A DNA stretch of 64,000 bases, taken from NCBI GenBank assembly GCA_002420005.1, contig DIHE01000094.1, forward strand, positions 75,567-139,566, read 5' to 3'. How positions within the stretch are numbered: the first letter of the stretch is position 1; the number at the start of each line of letters is the position of its first letter. A program made the translations under genes and the position numbers. Positions 46,989 to 56,569 of this stretch are shown in pieces. This DNA comes from Holophagales bacterium UBA5704. Lineage in GTDB: Bacteria > Acidobacteriota > Thermoanaerobaculia > Multivoradales > UBA5704. Below the pieces are notes generated by a model that was not told where the DNA came from, ran no database searches, and was given only the letters and a program-made list of their open reading frames with translations.

Positions 46989-48992
46989 TCAGAACCGCCA
47001 GTGAATGGCGAGACCGGCGCTGCGCCGGACCTCGGAGACGACACCGGCGATCTGCGTCGAAGCGACCTCCTGGTGCCGCTCCTCGAGCAGGTTGCGCCCC
47101 ACGATCTCCAGCCCGAGACCCGGGCGCAGCTCCCTCTGGAGCCGCAGATCGACCCGCAGCCACGCCGGAGCCCCCTCCCGCACCAGTGGCTCCGCCCAGG
47201 ACAACCCCAGGTCGGCCTCCCAGCCGGCCGCCGGGTTGCCCTGCAAGCGCAGCTGCCCCAGGTGGCGCGCGCTCGCTTCTTCCCAGGAGGTGAAGCTCCC
47301 GCTCAGCCGGGTCGAGAAATCGAGGTAGGAGTAGCCCAGGCTCCAGCGCCACCGCGCCGAGGGAGTCCAGGAAACCGCGGTCTCCACCCCGGTCGCCTGC
47401 GCGGTCCCGGCATTGCACACCTGCACCACCTGGAGCAGGTGAGGGATCGGGCCCGCCACGAAGACGGGCTCCTTGCCGCAAGCACCGAGCACGTGCTCAT
47501 AGTCATTGTCAAAGACGGCGAGGTCGAGCGAGACCCTGGCTCCGGGCTGCACCCGGTAGCCGAGCTCCCAGGACACCATCTCTTCGGTGCCGAGATCCGC
47601 GGCGCCTTGGCCCACCAACCGCACCGGCAACCCGACCGGTGACGGCACCGTGGCGAGCCAGAGCTCCTCCAGCTCGGCCTCCAGCCGGCCGGGTGTGCGG
47701 ACGCTGCGGGCGGCGGACGCCCAGAGGGTCTGGTCTCCCGGCAGCTGCATCTGCCACCGTGCCGACGGCATCCAGCTCCAGCCGGAGAGGCCGTCGTGCT
47801 CCGCCCGGGCACCCAGGGTCAGGTGGGAGCGGCCGGCGGCGAGGGTGATCTGATCCTGGAGAAACACGCTCCAGACGGTGAGGTCGCGCTCGGCCGGGTC
47901 CGCCGCGAGTTGCCCGGACAGTCCGTCCAGCCGATCGGCATGCCGGCGGACGTCGCCGCCCCAGACCAGCTCCTGGTTTCGGCCCAGCGGCAGAAAGCTT
48001 TGATAGTCCAGGTCGAGGGTCCGGACGCGCAGGGAGGAGAGAAGCTCGTCCCGGTCGGCGCTCTCGTAGTAGGCCTGTAGCCTTTCGACGGCACCCGACG
48101 GCCGGGTGCGCGTCCAGCGCAGCAGAGAATATCCCCCGGCCAGCTCCGAGCTGGCATCGACGGCCGACCCGAAAGGTGGGCTCAGGCTCGGCAGATGGGT
48201 GGTCTGGTCGGCTTTGCGGTGGCGAACACCGAGGTCGACCGCCAGCTCCCCGGTACCGAGCGGGCGGTCGAAACGAAAACCGCCGCGCGAGGACCGCCAG
48301 CTGTCATGAGCGGTCCCGCCTCCCCTGCGGGCCAGACCCTCCGTCTGCGTCGTCGCGCCCCAGGCCCGCCAAGCTCCACCGGCGCCGCCGCCTTCCGCCG
48401 CCACGGCCAGGCGCCGCTCGCCGCTCTCCACGGCGAGATCGAGCGAGCCGCCCCGCTCGCGCTCCGGAGCACGGGTCAAAATGTTGATCACCCCATTCAC
48501 CGCATTGACACCCCAGAGCGCCCCGCCCGGGCCGCGCACGATCTCGATGCGCTCGATCTCGCTCAGAGGGATGTCCAGCTCTTCCCAGAACACCCCCGAA
48601 AACAGATGTGTATAGACGCTGCGGCCGTCGACCAGCACGAGGAGCTTGTTGGCGAACCGGCCGGCGAAGCCACGGGTCGACACGGCCCACTGGCTGCCGT
48701 TGATCTGCGCCACGTGCACCCCCGGAACCAGACGCAGCGCCTCCGGCAGGGTGCGCGCTCCCGACCGGCGCAGGTCCTCTCGGGTCAACACGAACACCGC
48801 GCCCGCCGCATCGAACAACCGCTCCTCCCGCCGGGACACCGAGGTCACCTGAAGCCCCATGAGCTCCTCCAGGCTGAGCTCGGTCAGATCCGGTTCCGCG
48901 GATGGCGTTCTCTGTCCACGCAGGCTGCCGCCCCAAAACAGGGAGAGAGCCAGGCCTGCAGCACAACATCTCCAACCGATCGGTCGTCTCAT
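46989..48992 (-). CDS. TonB-dependent receptor
   Basis: 667 aa outer-membrane receptor. Start at ATG 48992 gives a signal peptide (MRRPIGWRCCAAGLALSLFWG). A short region with LTELSLEELMGLQVTSVSRREERL is followed by the plug (AGAVFVLTREDLRRSGARTLPEALRLVPGVHVAQING, STRGFAGRFANKLLVLVDGRSVY, IERIEIVRGPGGALWGVNAVNGVINILT) and a 22-strand-type barrel ending in an aromatic residue (IHWRF). The LEELM...SVSRRE beginning is typical of receptors in TonB-YfiR-kinase operons, which suggests signalling as well as uptake. Ligand unknown. Confidence 0.94.
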   Translation of the reverse strand: MRRPIGWRCCAAGLALSLFWGGSLRGQRTPSAEPDLTELSLEELMGLQVTSVSRREERLFDAAGAVFVLTREDLRRSGARTLPEALRLVPGVHVAQINGSQWAVSTRGFAGRFANKLLVLVDGRSVYTHLFSGVFWEELDIPLSEIERIEIVRGPGGALWGVNAVNGVINILTRAPERERGGSLDLAVESGERRLAVAAEGGGAGGAWRAWGATTQTEGLARRGGGTAHDSWRSSRGGFRFDRPLGTGELAVDLGVRHRKADQTTHLPSLSPPFGSAVDASSELAGGYSLLRWTRTRPSGAVERLQAYYESADRDELLSSLRVRTLDLDYQSFLPLGRNQELVWGGDVRRHADRLDGLSGQLAADPAERDLTVWSVFLQDQITLAAGRSHLTLGARAEHDGLSGWSWMPSARWQMQLPGDQTLWASAARSVRTPGRLEAELEELWLATVPSPVGLPVRLVGQGAADLGTEEMVSWELGYRVQPGARVSLDLAVFDNDYEHVLGACGKEPVFVAGPIPHLLQVVQVCNAGTAQATGVETAVSWTPSARWRWSLGYSYLDFSTRLSGSFTSWEEASARHLGQLRLQGNPAAGWEADLGLSWAEPLVREGAPAWLRVDLRLQRELRPGLGLEIVGRNLLEERHQEVASTQIAGVVSEVRRSAGLAIHWRF

Positions 48993-49108
48993 GGACGGAA
49001 AGGATAGAGGAAAACGCCTTACGCGGGGGATTACGCACATGGACCCGCAATCACTTCAAGGCCGCAACATTTCGGCCGGAAAGCGGATCTTGTAGACTGC
49101 TTCGCACC

Positions 49109-52100
49109 ATGACCTTGCGCTCCTGGACCGCCTGTCTCGCCGTCTTCCTGGTGGCCGCCGCCGCGGCTGCTTCCCCCGTGGCTCCCGAGGACTATGCGGC
49201 ATTGCGCTGGCGGCTCGTCGGCCCGCTGCGCGCCGGCTGGGCGACGTGCGCGGCCGGGATGCCCGGGAGGCCGGAGACTTTCTTTTTCGGCGCCGCCAAC
49301 GGCGGCGTGTGGAAAACCACCGACGCCGGCCGCACCTGGAGCCCGCTGTTCCAGCACGAGGCCACCGCTTCGATCGGCGCGCTGGCGACGACTCCGGCCC
49401 AACCGCAGACCCTCTGGGTGGGCACCGGCCAGGTCACCTCCCGCTGGGACGGCGCCTCCGGCAACGGGGTCTACCGCTCCCTCGACGGCGGCGCCACCTG
49501 GGAACCCCGAGGGCTGGCCGAGACGCGACACATCGGGCGCATCTGGATCGATCCGCGCAACCCGGACGTGGTGCTCGTCGCCGCCCAGGGACACGTATTC
49601 GGGCCGCATGCCGAGCGTGGAGTCTTCCGGACCACCGACGCAGGAGCGAGCTGGCAGAAAGTACTGTTCGTCGACGACCGCACCGGTGCAGTGGACCTGG
49701 GCGCCGACCCGTCTACGCCGGACACGGTCTTTGCGGCGTTCTGGGAGGCCCGTGAACGGCCGTGGCTCTCCTACTTCCAGCCCAGCGTCGGACCCGGCAG
49801 CGGCCTCTTCAAATCGACCGACGGCGGCGCGACCTGGGCGCGGATCACCGGCGCCGGCTGGCCGGCCGGCCCGCTCGGGCGCATCGGCGTCGCGGTGGCT
49901 CCGGGAAGCGGTGGACGGCGGGTCTATGCTTCGGTGGACGGCGGCGACGCACCCGGCCTCTACCGCTCGGACGACGCCGGCGCGACGTGGCGGCGGGTCA
50001 ATGGCTCGCGGAGCCTGGCCGGGGCCTACTTCGCCCGCCTCACCCCCGATCCAAAGAATCCCGACGTCGTGTGGGCCATGGGGCAGTCGCTGCGCCGCTC
50101 GACGGATGGCGGCACGACGTTCACCGAGGTCCGCGGCTCGCCCGGCGGCGACGACTATCACTTCCTCTGGATCGATCCGGAGCGCCCGGAACGGATGATC
50201 GCCGCCTCCGACCAGGGGACCGTGGTGACGGTCAACGGCGGCACCAGCTGGAGCTCCTGGTACAACCAGCCGACCGGCCAGTTCTACCATCTGGCGACCG
50301 ACGACCGTTTCCCGTACCGGATCTACAGTGGCCAGCAGGACAACGGCACGGCGGCGGTGGCGAGCCGCAGCGACTACGGACAGCTCACCTTTCGCGACTG
50401 GCATCCGGTGGGAGGCGATGAGCGCGACTACGACATCCCGTTCCCGGGCGATCCGAACATCGTGTTCGGCACCGGCCTCGGCGGTCGCCTGTCACGCTGG
50501 GACGCCCGCACCGGGCAGGTGCGCAACGTGGCACCGTGGCCGGTGTCGAGCTACGGCAGGCGCCCGGGAACCGTGCGCCATCGCACCTCCTGGATCACCC
50601 CGCTGGCGATCTCGGCGGTGCCTCCGCATGCCCTCTACCTCGGGACCCAGGTGCTCTTCCGCTCCACCGACCAGGGCCAGAGCTGGGAGACGGTCAGCCC
50701 GGACTTGACCGGTGCCGTACCGGGCCTGCCCGGCTGCACCGATGCCGAAATTCCGGACCACCGCACGCGGGCCTGCGGCTACGGAACGATCGCGACCATC
50801 GCTCCTTCGCCGCGCGCCGAGGACGTGGTGTGGGTGGGGACGGACAGCGGACGCATCCAGCGCACCGCCGATGGTGGCAAGACCTGGCAGGACGTGACGC
50901 CGAGCGGCCTCACCGACTGGAGCCGCATCGCCCAGATCGACGCCTCGCCGCACGACGCCGGCACCGCCTACGCCGCGGTGGACCGCCACCGCCTCGACGA
51001 CCTGCGGCCCTACGTCTACGTCACCCACGACGCGGGGAAGACGTGGCGCCTGGCGACCGCGGGCCTGCCGGCGGACGGCTGGGTGGCCGTGGTGCGCCAG
51101 GACCCGGTGCGCGCCGACCTGCTCTACGCAGGCACCAGCCGCGGCGCCTGGGTCTCGTTCGACGACGGCGCGAGCTGGCAGCCGCTGCAGCTCAACCTGC
51201 CGACGACCGGCGTCAACGACCTCACCGTCCACGGTGCCGACCTGATCGCGGCGACCCACGGGCGGGCGCTCTGGGTGCTCGACGACGTCACTCCCCTCCG
51301 GCATCTGGCGGTGGGCGGCACGGCGCCGCGGCTCCTGCCGCCGGCCCCGGCCTGGCGCCTCTCCGCCAACCAGAACAAGGACACCCCGCTCCCCCTCGAC
51401 GAGCCGCGCACCGAGAACCCGCCGGCCGGAGCCATCCTCGACTATCTGCTGCCCGCTGAGATCGCCGGGCCGGTGGTGCTGGAGATCGCCGACACCCAAG
51501 GGCGGGTCCTGCGCAGCTTCCGTAGTGACGTCACCCCCGAGGCGCCGGAAGCTTCGAAGTACTTCGCCGACGCCTGGCTCACCCGCCTCGCGCCTCTGCC
51601 GGCCCGACCGGGGCACAACCGCTTCGTCTGGGACCTGCGCGAGCCGCGCCCCACGGGCGCCGACGCCGAGTTCTCCATCGCCGCCCTGCCCGGCTCGACG
51701 CCGATCCTGCCCCAAGGCCTCCTCGCCCCTCCGGGGACCTACGAGGTCCGCTTGACGGTGGCGGGCCGGACCCTCACGCAACCGCTCACCCTCGCCATGG
51801 ACCCGCGATCCCCCGCCACCGCCGCAGACCTGGCGGCGCAGCGCGCCCTCTATGCCGAGATCTCCGAGGCCCTGGAGCGCACCGCGGCGGCGCGCCGGGA
51901 AGTGGATACAGCAGCCCTGCGCTTGCAAAGCCTCCCGCAGGATCTCGCCGCCCGCGTCGAGCGTTTCCGCAGCGGCTCGGGGGACGAGAACCTCACGACC
52001 CTGGCCGACGTTCTGACCGCGCAGGCCACCGACCTGGAGGGCTGCGACTGCCCACCCACCGCGCCGCAGCGCGAGGTCGTTGCGCTCTACCGCCGCCAGC

Positions 52101-52156
52101 TCGACGCAGCGCTCGCCTCATGGCGGGCACTCGCGGATACACTACCCCGGCCATGA
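49109..52156 (+). CDS. Secreted BNR/sortilin-like beta-propeller protein
   Basis: 1015 aa from ATG 49109, signal peptide about 1-21 (ending AAAAASP). Multiple BNR/Asp-box repeats: TTDAGRTWSP, SLDGGATWEP, TTDAGASWQ, STDGGATWAR, SDDAGATWRR, STDGGTTFTE, STDQGQSWET, TADGGKTWQD, THDAGKTWRL. They build one or two beta propellers as in sortilin/VPS10-like and photosystem-assembly-factor-like proteins. The C-terminal part (about 790-1015) has a beta-sandwich with FVWDLREPRP and PPGTYEVRLTVAGRTLTQPL, then a helical tail. Such proteins are abundant in Acidobacteriota; sialidase activity should not be assumed. The stop overlaps the S46 peptidase start (ATGA). Confidence 0.88.
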   Translation: MTLRSWTACLAVFLVAAAAAASPVAPEDYAALRWRLVGPLRAGWATCAAGMPGRPETFFFGAANGGVWKTTDAGRTWSPLFQHEATASIGALATTPAQPQTLWVGTGQVTSRWDGASGNGVYRSLDGGATWEPRGLAETRHIGRIWIDPRNPDVVLVAAQGHVFGPHAERGVFRTTDAGASWQKVLFVDDRTGAVDLGADPSTPDTVFAAFWEARERPWLSYFQPSVGPGSGLFKSTDGGATWARITGAGWPAGPLGRIGVAVAPGSGGRRVYASVDGGDAPGLYRSDDAGATWRRVNGSRSLAGAYFARLTPDPKNPDVVWAMGQSLRRSTDGGTTFTEVRGSPGGDDYHFLWIDPERPERMIAASDQGTVVTVNGGTSWSSWYNQPTGQFYHLATDDRFPYRIYSGQQDNGTAAVASRSDYGQLTFRDWHPVGGDERDYDIPFPGDPNIVFGTGLGGRLSRWDARTGQVRNVAPWPVSSYGRRPGTVRHRTSWITPLAISAVPPHALYLGTQVLFRSTDQGQSWETVSPDLTGAVPGLPGCTDAEIPDHRTRACGYGTIATIAPSPRAEDVVWVGTDSGRIQRTADGGKTWQDVTPSGLTDWSRIAQIDASPHDAGTAYAAVDRHRLDDLRPYVYVTHDAGKTWRLATAGLPADGWVAVVRQDPVRADLLYAGTSRGAWVSFDDGASWQPLQLNLPTTGVNDLTVHGADLIAATHGRALWVLDDVTPLRHLAVGGTAPRLLPPAPAWRLSANQNKDTPLPLDEPRTENPPAGAILDYLLPAEIAGPVVLEIADTQGRVLRSFRSDVTPEAPEASKYFADAWLTRLAPLPARPGHNRFVWDLREPRPTGADAEFSIAALPGSTPILPQGLLAPPGTYEVRLTVAGRTLTQPLTLAMDPRSPATAADLAAQRALYAEISEALERTAAARREVDTAALRLQSLPQDLAARVERFRSGSGDENLTTLADVLTAQATDLEGCDCPPTAPQREVVALYRRQLDAALASWRALADTLPRP

Positions 52157-54300
52157 AGAAGACCAGCCGACCGCTCATCGCCGCTCTGCTCTGTGCGCTC
52201 GCCGCCGGGGAGGCCCACGCCGTGGATGGAAAATGGACACCCCAGCAGATCCTCGACATCGATCCCCAGGAGCTGCGCCGGCTCGGGCTGGAGATCCCGC
52301 CCGAGGCGCTGTGGAGCCGGGACGGCGCCGGCCTCCTCGCCGCCGCCGTCCGGGTCGGAGGCGGCTGCTCCGGCGGCTTCCTCACCGCCGAGGGGCTCGT
52401 CATCACCAACCACCACTGCGCGTTCGACATCCTGCAGCAGCACTCGACGCCGGAGCGCAACCTGATCGAGAAGGGCTTCCTCGCCGCCACCCGGGCCGAG
52501 GAGCTGCCGGGCAAGGGCACGAAGATCACCCTCCCGCACAAGAGCACGGACGTCACCGCCGAGGTGGAGGCCGCCGTCCCCGCCGGAGCCGATGACCTGG
52601 CGCGCCACCAGGCCATCGAGCGCAAGAAGAAGGAGCTGGTCGCCGCCTGCGAGGCCCAACCGAACCGGCGCTGCCAGGTGGAGGCGTTCGACGGCGGCGT
52701 CAGCTACCGGCTCCTCGAAGGCATCGAGTACGCGGACGTGCGCCTGGTCTTCGCGCCTCCGCGCTCGATCGGCGAATACGGCGGAGAGATCGACAACTGG
52801 AGCTGGCCCCGCCACACCGGCGACTTCGCGCTGCTCCGCGTCTGGTCGGCGGCCGACGGCTCCCCGGCTCCGGAGGGACAAGGGAGCAGGGCCTACAAGC
52901 CCCCCCACTTCTTCCCCGTCGCGAAGCAGGGTGTCGCGCCGGGCAGCTTCGTGCTGATCGCGGGCTACCCCGGCATCACCTACCGCGCGCTCACCGCGGC
53001 GGAGATGCGCGAGCGCGCCGAGCAGTGGTTCCCGCGCCGCGCCGCGCTCCTGCGCAGCTGGATGGACCTGATGGAGGCCGCCTCGGAGCAGTCCGAAGCG
53101 GCGCGCATCGCCCTCGCCGACCGGCTGAAGTCGATGGCCAACCGGGAGAAGAACTCGCGCGGCCAGGTCGAGGGGCTGCGCCGCGGCAAGATCCTGGAGA
53201 AGAAGGAAGCCGCCGAGCAGGAGATCCTCGCGTGGGCCGCCGCCCGGCCCGAGCAGGCTGCGGCGGTCACCGCCCGCAACGAGCTGGCGGCGATGGTGGC
53301 CGAGCAGCTTCGCACCTGGGACCGCGACTTTCTGCTCGACCAGGTCAAGGGAGGCCCCAAGCCTCTGGAGCTGGCCCTGACGCTGGTCCGCCGGGCGGCC
53401 GAGAAGGTCAAGCCGGATCTGGAGCGCGAAGCGGACTACATGGACCGCGAGCAGGACCGGCTGCGCGAGCGCCTCCGCCGCGACCAGAAGCGCATGCACC
53501 TGCCCACCGAGGAGGCCCTCCTCGCCGACGTCCTGCGCCGCGCGGCAGCCCTGCCGGCCGGGACCCGCATCGCCGCCTTCGACGCCCTCGCGGGCACCGG
53601 CGGCAACGCCACCACCATCCTCGCCGGCACCCGGGTGACCGACCCGGCGGAGCGCGACAAGATGTTCGACGAGAGCACCGGGCAGCTCGCCGCCCGCCGC
53701 GATCCGCTGCTCGACCTGGCGCTGGCGCTCGACCGCGACCTGCAAGAGAGGAAGGAGCGGGAGGACCGGATGAAGGGCACCATCTCCCGCCTGCGCCCCG
53801 TCTGGCGCCGCGCGGTGATCGCCCACGCCGGGAAACCGGTGGCGCCGGACGCCAACGGCACCCTGCGCGTCAGCCTGGCCACGGTCCAGGGGTACCACCC
53901 GCGCGACGCGGTGACCCTGGAACCCCAGACCACCGTCGCCGGCCTGGCCGAGAAGAACACAGGCCGGGACCCGTTCGACGCCCCCGCCGCGATCCTCGCC
54001 GCCGCCCCCAAGGCTCCGGCAAGCCCCTGGGCCGATCCGCGGCTCCAGGACGTCCCGGTCGCCTTCCTCGCCGACGGCGACACCACCGGCGGCAGCTCGG
54101 GGAGCCCGGTCTTGAACGCCCGGGGCGAGCTGGTCGGGGTCAACTTCGACCGCGTCTGGGAAAACGTGGCGGGCGACTTCGGCTTCAACCCCGACATCTC
54201 CAGGAACGTCACCGCGGACGCCCGCTATCTCTTGTGGCTGCTGGAGACCCTGCACGGGGAGGCGGCGGGGCCGCTGTTGCGGGAGATGGGGGTGCGGTAG
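52153..54300 (+). CDS. S46-family dipeptidyl peptidase (DPP7/DPP11-like)
   Basis: 715 aa with a signal peptide (MKKTSRPLIAALLCALAAGEAHA). Periplasmic serine exopeptidase of the chymotrypsin fold with a helical insertion. Triad visible: His in GLVITNHHCAFD, Asp in GGEIDNWSWPRHTGDF and Ser in TGGSSGSPVLNARGELVGVNFD. The helical region lies at about 290-480. Family members release dipeptides from peptide N termini and are common in non-sugar-fermenting bacteria. The active-site loop has TGGSSGSP where many members have TGGNSGSP. Whether it prefers acidic or hydrophobic P1 residues cannot be read safely. Coupled by ATGA to the BNR protein. Confidence 0.94.
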   Translation: MKKTSRPLIAALLCALAAGEAHAVDGKWTPQQILDIDPQELRRLGLEIPPEALWSRDGAGLLAAAVRVGGGCSGGFLTAEGLVITNHHCAFDILQQHSTPERNLIEKGFLAATRAEELPGKGTKITLPHKSTDVTAEVEAAVPAGADDLARHQAIERKKKELVAACEAQPNRRCQVEAFDGGVSYRLLEGIEYADVRLVFAPPRSIGEYGGEIDNWSWPRHTGDFALLRVWSAADGSPAPEGQGSRAYKPPHFFPVAKQGVAPGSFVLIAGYPGITYRALTAAEMRERAEQWFPRRAALLRSWMDLMEAASEQSEAARIALADRLKSMANREKNSRGQVEGLRRGKILEKKEAAEQEILAWAAARPEQAAAVTARNELAAMVAEQLRTWDRDFLLDQVKGGPKPLELALTLVRRAAEKVKPDLEREADYMDREQDRLRERLRRDQKRMHLPTEEALLADVLRRAAALPAGTRIAAFDALAGTGGNATTILAGTRVTDPAERDKMFDESTGQLAARRDPLLDLALALDRDLQERKEREDRMKGTISRLRPVWRRAVIAHAGKPVAPDANGTLRVSLATVQGYHPRDAVTLEPQTTVAGLAEKNTGRDPFDAPAAILAAAPKAPASPWADPRLQDVPVAFLADGDTTGGSSGSPVLNARGELVGVNFDRVWENVAGDFGFNPDISRNVTADARYLLWLLETLHGEAAGPLLREMGVR

Positions 54301-54327
54301 GGAGAGGAGGCGGGCGGCGTTGAAGCA

Positions 54328-55278
54328 TCAGCTCCAGCGCCGCTCGCGCAGCAGCCGCGCCTGCAAGGCGCGCAGCTCATCGGCCCCCAGCCCGGCCAGA
54401 AGGGCCTCGCGCTCCGCGCCGAGCTCGATCTCGAAGGCTTGGCAAATCGTGCGGATGGAAACTCGAAGCTCCTCTTGCCGGCCCTCCGAACGCCCCTCCT
54501 CGCGGCCCTCCGCCCGCCCCTCCGCCCGCCCCTCTTCGCGGCCTTGCCGCTCCGCCAGGCTCAGGGCGCCTCGCGCGTCCTGCTCGGCGATCTTCGCGCG
54601 GTCGTAGAGGTCGAGCTCCTCGACGCTGAAGCCCGCCATCCGCGCCACCTCCAGCGCCTGGCTGTACGGCACCTGTGCCAGGGCCGGCGGCACGACGTCC
54701 AGGTTCTCCGCCTCGCGGAAGAAGAACGCCCAGCGGTCGATCGTCCCCTGGGGATCGTCGCCCGCGGCGTATTTCGGCAGCTCCAGGAAGACGTACTGCA
54801 CCTGCGAAAGCCCCAGCGCGCCGTGGTGCTGCTCCTGCATCCGCCATCGGCTCAGCATCGGCACCGGCGCACCGCCCGGCACCGGTGGTCCCGGCCAGAG
54901 CAGGAAATCGCAGATCGTCACCCCAACCACATCGTCCAGCCCGGGGTAGTTCTCTCCGGAACGCAGCTGGGTCACGTAGGCCTTCGAGGTGTTGTAGACC
55001 ACCCGCTTCTCGAACCCCTCGACGTTGAGCACCTGCATCTCGACCACGTAGTGCCGCCCCCGTTCGTCGAAGCACTTCACGTCCACCACCGACAGCTTCA
55101 GCTCCTCCACCGGCACCCGCTGCTCGGACGAGAGGTACTTGAGGTCGACGATCCGGTGATCCCCGGCAAGCTCCAAGAGGGAGTTCAACAGCTCGATCAG
55201 GAGGGACTTGTGGACCTCGCTGCCGAAGATGCGCTTGAAGACGAAGTCGGTCTTGGGATCCGCAAAGACAGGCCGCAT
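54328..55278 (-). CDS. Rpn-family recombination-promoting nuclease/PD-(D/E)xK protein
   Basis: 316 aa from ATG 55278. Family opening FADPKTDFVFKRIFGSEVHKSLLIELLNSLL, nuclease core with DVKCFDERGRHYVVEMQV (Asp...ExQ), and NTSKAYVTQLRSGENY. The C-terminal region has a run of short EGR-type repeats (REEGRAEGRAEGREEGRSEGR) encoded by near 12-bp DNA repeats around 54480-54545. The family includes E. coli RpnA-E, DNA endonucleases with repeat-length variation in their tails that has been tied to phage defence. It is the only gene here with an obvious tandem-repeat tract likely to vary in length. Confidence 0.9.
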   Translation of the reverse strand: MRPVFADPKTDFVFKRIFGSEVHKSLLIELLNSLLELAGDHRIVDLKYLSSEQRVPVEELKLSVVDVKCFDERGRHYVVEMQVLNVEGFEKRVVYNTSKAYVTQLRSGENYPGLDDVVGVTICDFLLWPGPPVPGGAPVPMLSRWRMQEQHHGALGLSQVQYVFLELPKYAAGDDPQGTIDRWAFFFREAENLDVVPPALAQVPYSQALEVARMAGFSVEELDLYDRAKIAEQDARGALSLAERQGREEGRAEGRAEGREEGRSEGRQEELRVSIRTICQAFEIELGAEREALLAGLGADELRALQARLLRERRWS

Positions 55279-55300
55279 GGGGAGATCGTATCGCAGAAGA

Positions 55301-56296
55301 TCACTGCGAGCGCCACGCCGCCAACAGCTCCGCCTCCCGCTCCGGCGCGAGCGGGGCCGGCGGTCCTCCCTCCGGTCGCGGCGGCAGCTCTCCACTGCGC
55401 TCGGCGAGCCAGGCGAGGGTGGCGCGGACGGTCTCGGCGAGCGGGCGCAAGGTCAGTCCGGCGGCCACGGCTTTCCGGTTGTCGAGGCGGTGGAACCCCT
55501 CGTGGGCCGGGCCGGAGACCCAGAGCGGCAGCTCCCAGAAGGGAACGACGCCCCGCTCCAGCAGAAAGCTCTCGGGGACCCAGGTGAGGCGCCCGCCGCT
55601 CCCGGTCACCGCAGAGCAGAGCTCCAGCAGCTCGCCCAGGGTCGGCACGTCAGGAAACGCCCGGGGTCCGACCACGTTGAACACGCCGGTGCGGCCGGCT
55701 TCGAGCGACCGGATCGCCCAGTCCGCCAGATCCCGCGCGTCGATCCCCTGAAACGGCAGGCCGGGATGGCCCGGCGCCAGCACCTCGCCGCCGCGCGCCA
55801 GGCGCCAGGGCCAGTAGGCGAAGCGGCCGGTGAAATCGTGCGGCCCGATCACCAGCCCGGGGCGCAGAACGAGCGAGCGGCCCGGCCACAGCTCCTCCAC
55901 CACCCGCTCGCACTGCGCCTTCTGCACGCCGTAGCTCTCCCCGGACGCCTCCTCCAGCAGAGGCGACCCTTCGTGCCGCCCGATGGCGGTGTGGTCCGCA
56001 TAGACCGAGAGAGTCGAAACGAAGGTGTAGTGAGCCGCCGCTCCCGTCAGCCGCCCGGCGGAGGCGCGCACGATCTCCGGGACATAGCCGTTGACGTCGA
56101 GGACCGCATCCCAGCGGCGGCCCGCGAATGCGGAAAGATCCCCCTCCCGGTCACCCAGGAGGTGCTCGGCCGCCGGGAAGAGATCGGGATTCGTCGTGCC
56201 GCGGTGGAACAGAGTGACCCGGTGCCCCCGCGCGAGCGCCGCTTCCGCCAGATGGCGGCCGACGAAGCGGGTCCCGCCGAGAAGCAGGAGGTCCAT
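55301..56296 (-). CDS. NAD-dependent epimerase/dehydratase (extended SDR)
   Basis: 331 aa from ATG 56296 (a GTG one codon upstream is also possible). Rossmann nucleotide motif LLLLGGTRFVGRHLAEAAL near the N terminus, SVYADH, catalytic Tyr-Lys in SYGVQKAQCE, and LVLRPGLVIGPHDFTGRF. It resembles the group of SDR proteins annotated as NAD-dependent epimerases that act as single genes in actinobacteria and acidobacteria, related to chloroplast RNA-binding CSP41-like and isoflavone-reductase-like proteins. The substrate is unknown. Divergent from the terC operon. Confidence 0.88.
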   Translation of the reverse strand: MDLLLLGGTRFVGRHLAEAALARGHRVTLFHRGTTNPDLFPAAEHLLGDREGDLSAFAGRRWDAVLDVNGYVPEIVRASAGRLTGAAAHYTFVSTLSVYADHTAIGRHEGSPLLEEASGESYGVQKAQCERVVEELWPGRSLVLRPGLVIGPHDFTGRFAYWPWRLARGGEVLAPGHPGLPFQGIDARDLADWAIRSLEAGRTGVFNVVGPRAFPDVPTLGELLELCSAVTGSGGRLTWVPESFLLERGVVPFWELPLWVSGPAHEGFHRLDNRKAVAAGLTLRPLAETVRATLAWLAERSGELPPRPEGGPPAPLAPEREAELLAAWRSQ

Positions 56297-56327
56297 CACC
56301 CAAGGATAGCGGAAAGCTGGCTTCCCC

Positions 56328-56357
56328 TTGACACCGGAACTTCATTTCGCGTATTCT
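56328..56357 (+). promoter_or_regulatory. Strong sigma-70-type promoter of the terC operon
   Basis: TTGACA at 56328-56333, an 18-bp spacer and TATTCT at 56352-56357. Transcription would begin about 56364, directly before the riboswitch. This is the best -35/-10 pair I saw in the window. Confidence 0.7.
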
Positions 56358-56367
56358 CCTCTCGCAC

Positions 56368-56520
56368 CGGTGGGGAGTAGCTGCCCGGGGGAGCTTGCGA
56401 GAGCCAGCCCCGGGACGAACGGTCGTCAAGACGAGGCGCAAGCCTCCGGCCGTTCGAGGACGATGCAAGCGTCGCGGCGAGACCACCACGACACACACTG
56501 ATGTGCCGTGGGGTCTCGCC
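56368..56520 (+). ncRNA. yybP-ykoY-type Mn2+ riboswitch
   Basis: The leader opens with GGTGGGGAGTAGCTGCC, matching the conserved GGGGAGUAG element of the yybP-ykoY family, and ends with a long hairpin whose base is GGCGAGACC (56476-56484) paired with GGTCTCGCC (56512-56520); GCGAGACC is the second conserved element that docks to form the Mn2+ site. Internal helices such as GCTGCCCGGGGGAGC...CCAGCCCCGGGAC lie between. It stands between a strong promoter and a TerC-family gene, the classical location. In known cases Mn2+ binding turns on exporter expression. No poly-T terminator is obvious, so control may be at translation. Confidence 0.85.
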
Positions 56521-56569
56521 TTCGTGCTTTCCGACCTTCCCCACGGCCTGTCACAAGGAGAGACAGGTC

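Noticed and set aside
48902..49108. N-terminal extension of the BNR protein
   Set aside because: The frame is open upstream, but the signal peptide begins at ATG 49109 and the extension runs antisense into the TonB receptor start.
49109..52156. Sialidase based on Asp-box repeats
   Set aside because: Asp boxes occur in many propellers; the Arg triad and Tyr-Glu pair of sialidases were not seen.
54480..54545. CRISPR-like short repeats
   Set aside because: These are in-frame 12-bp coding repeats within the Rpn tail, without spacers.
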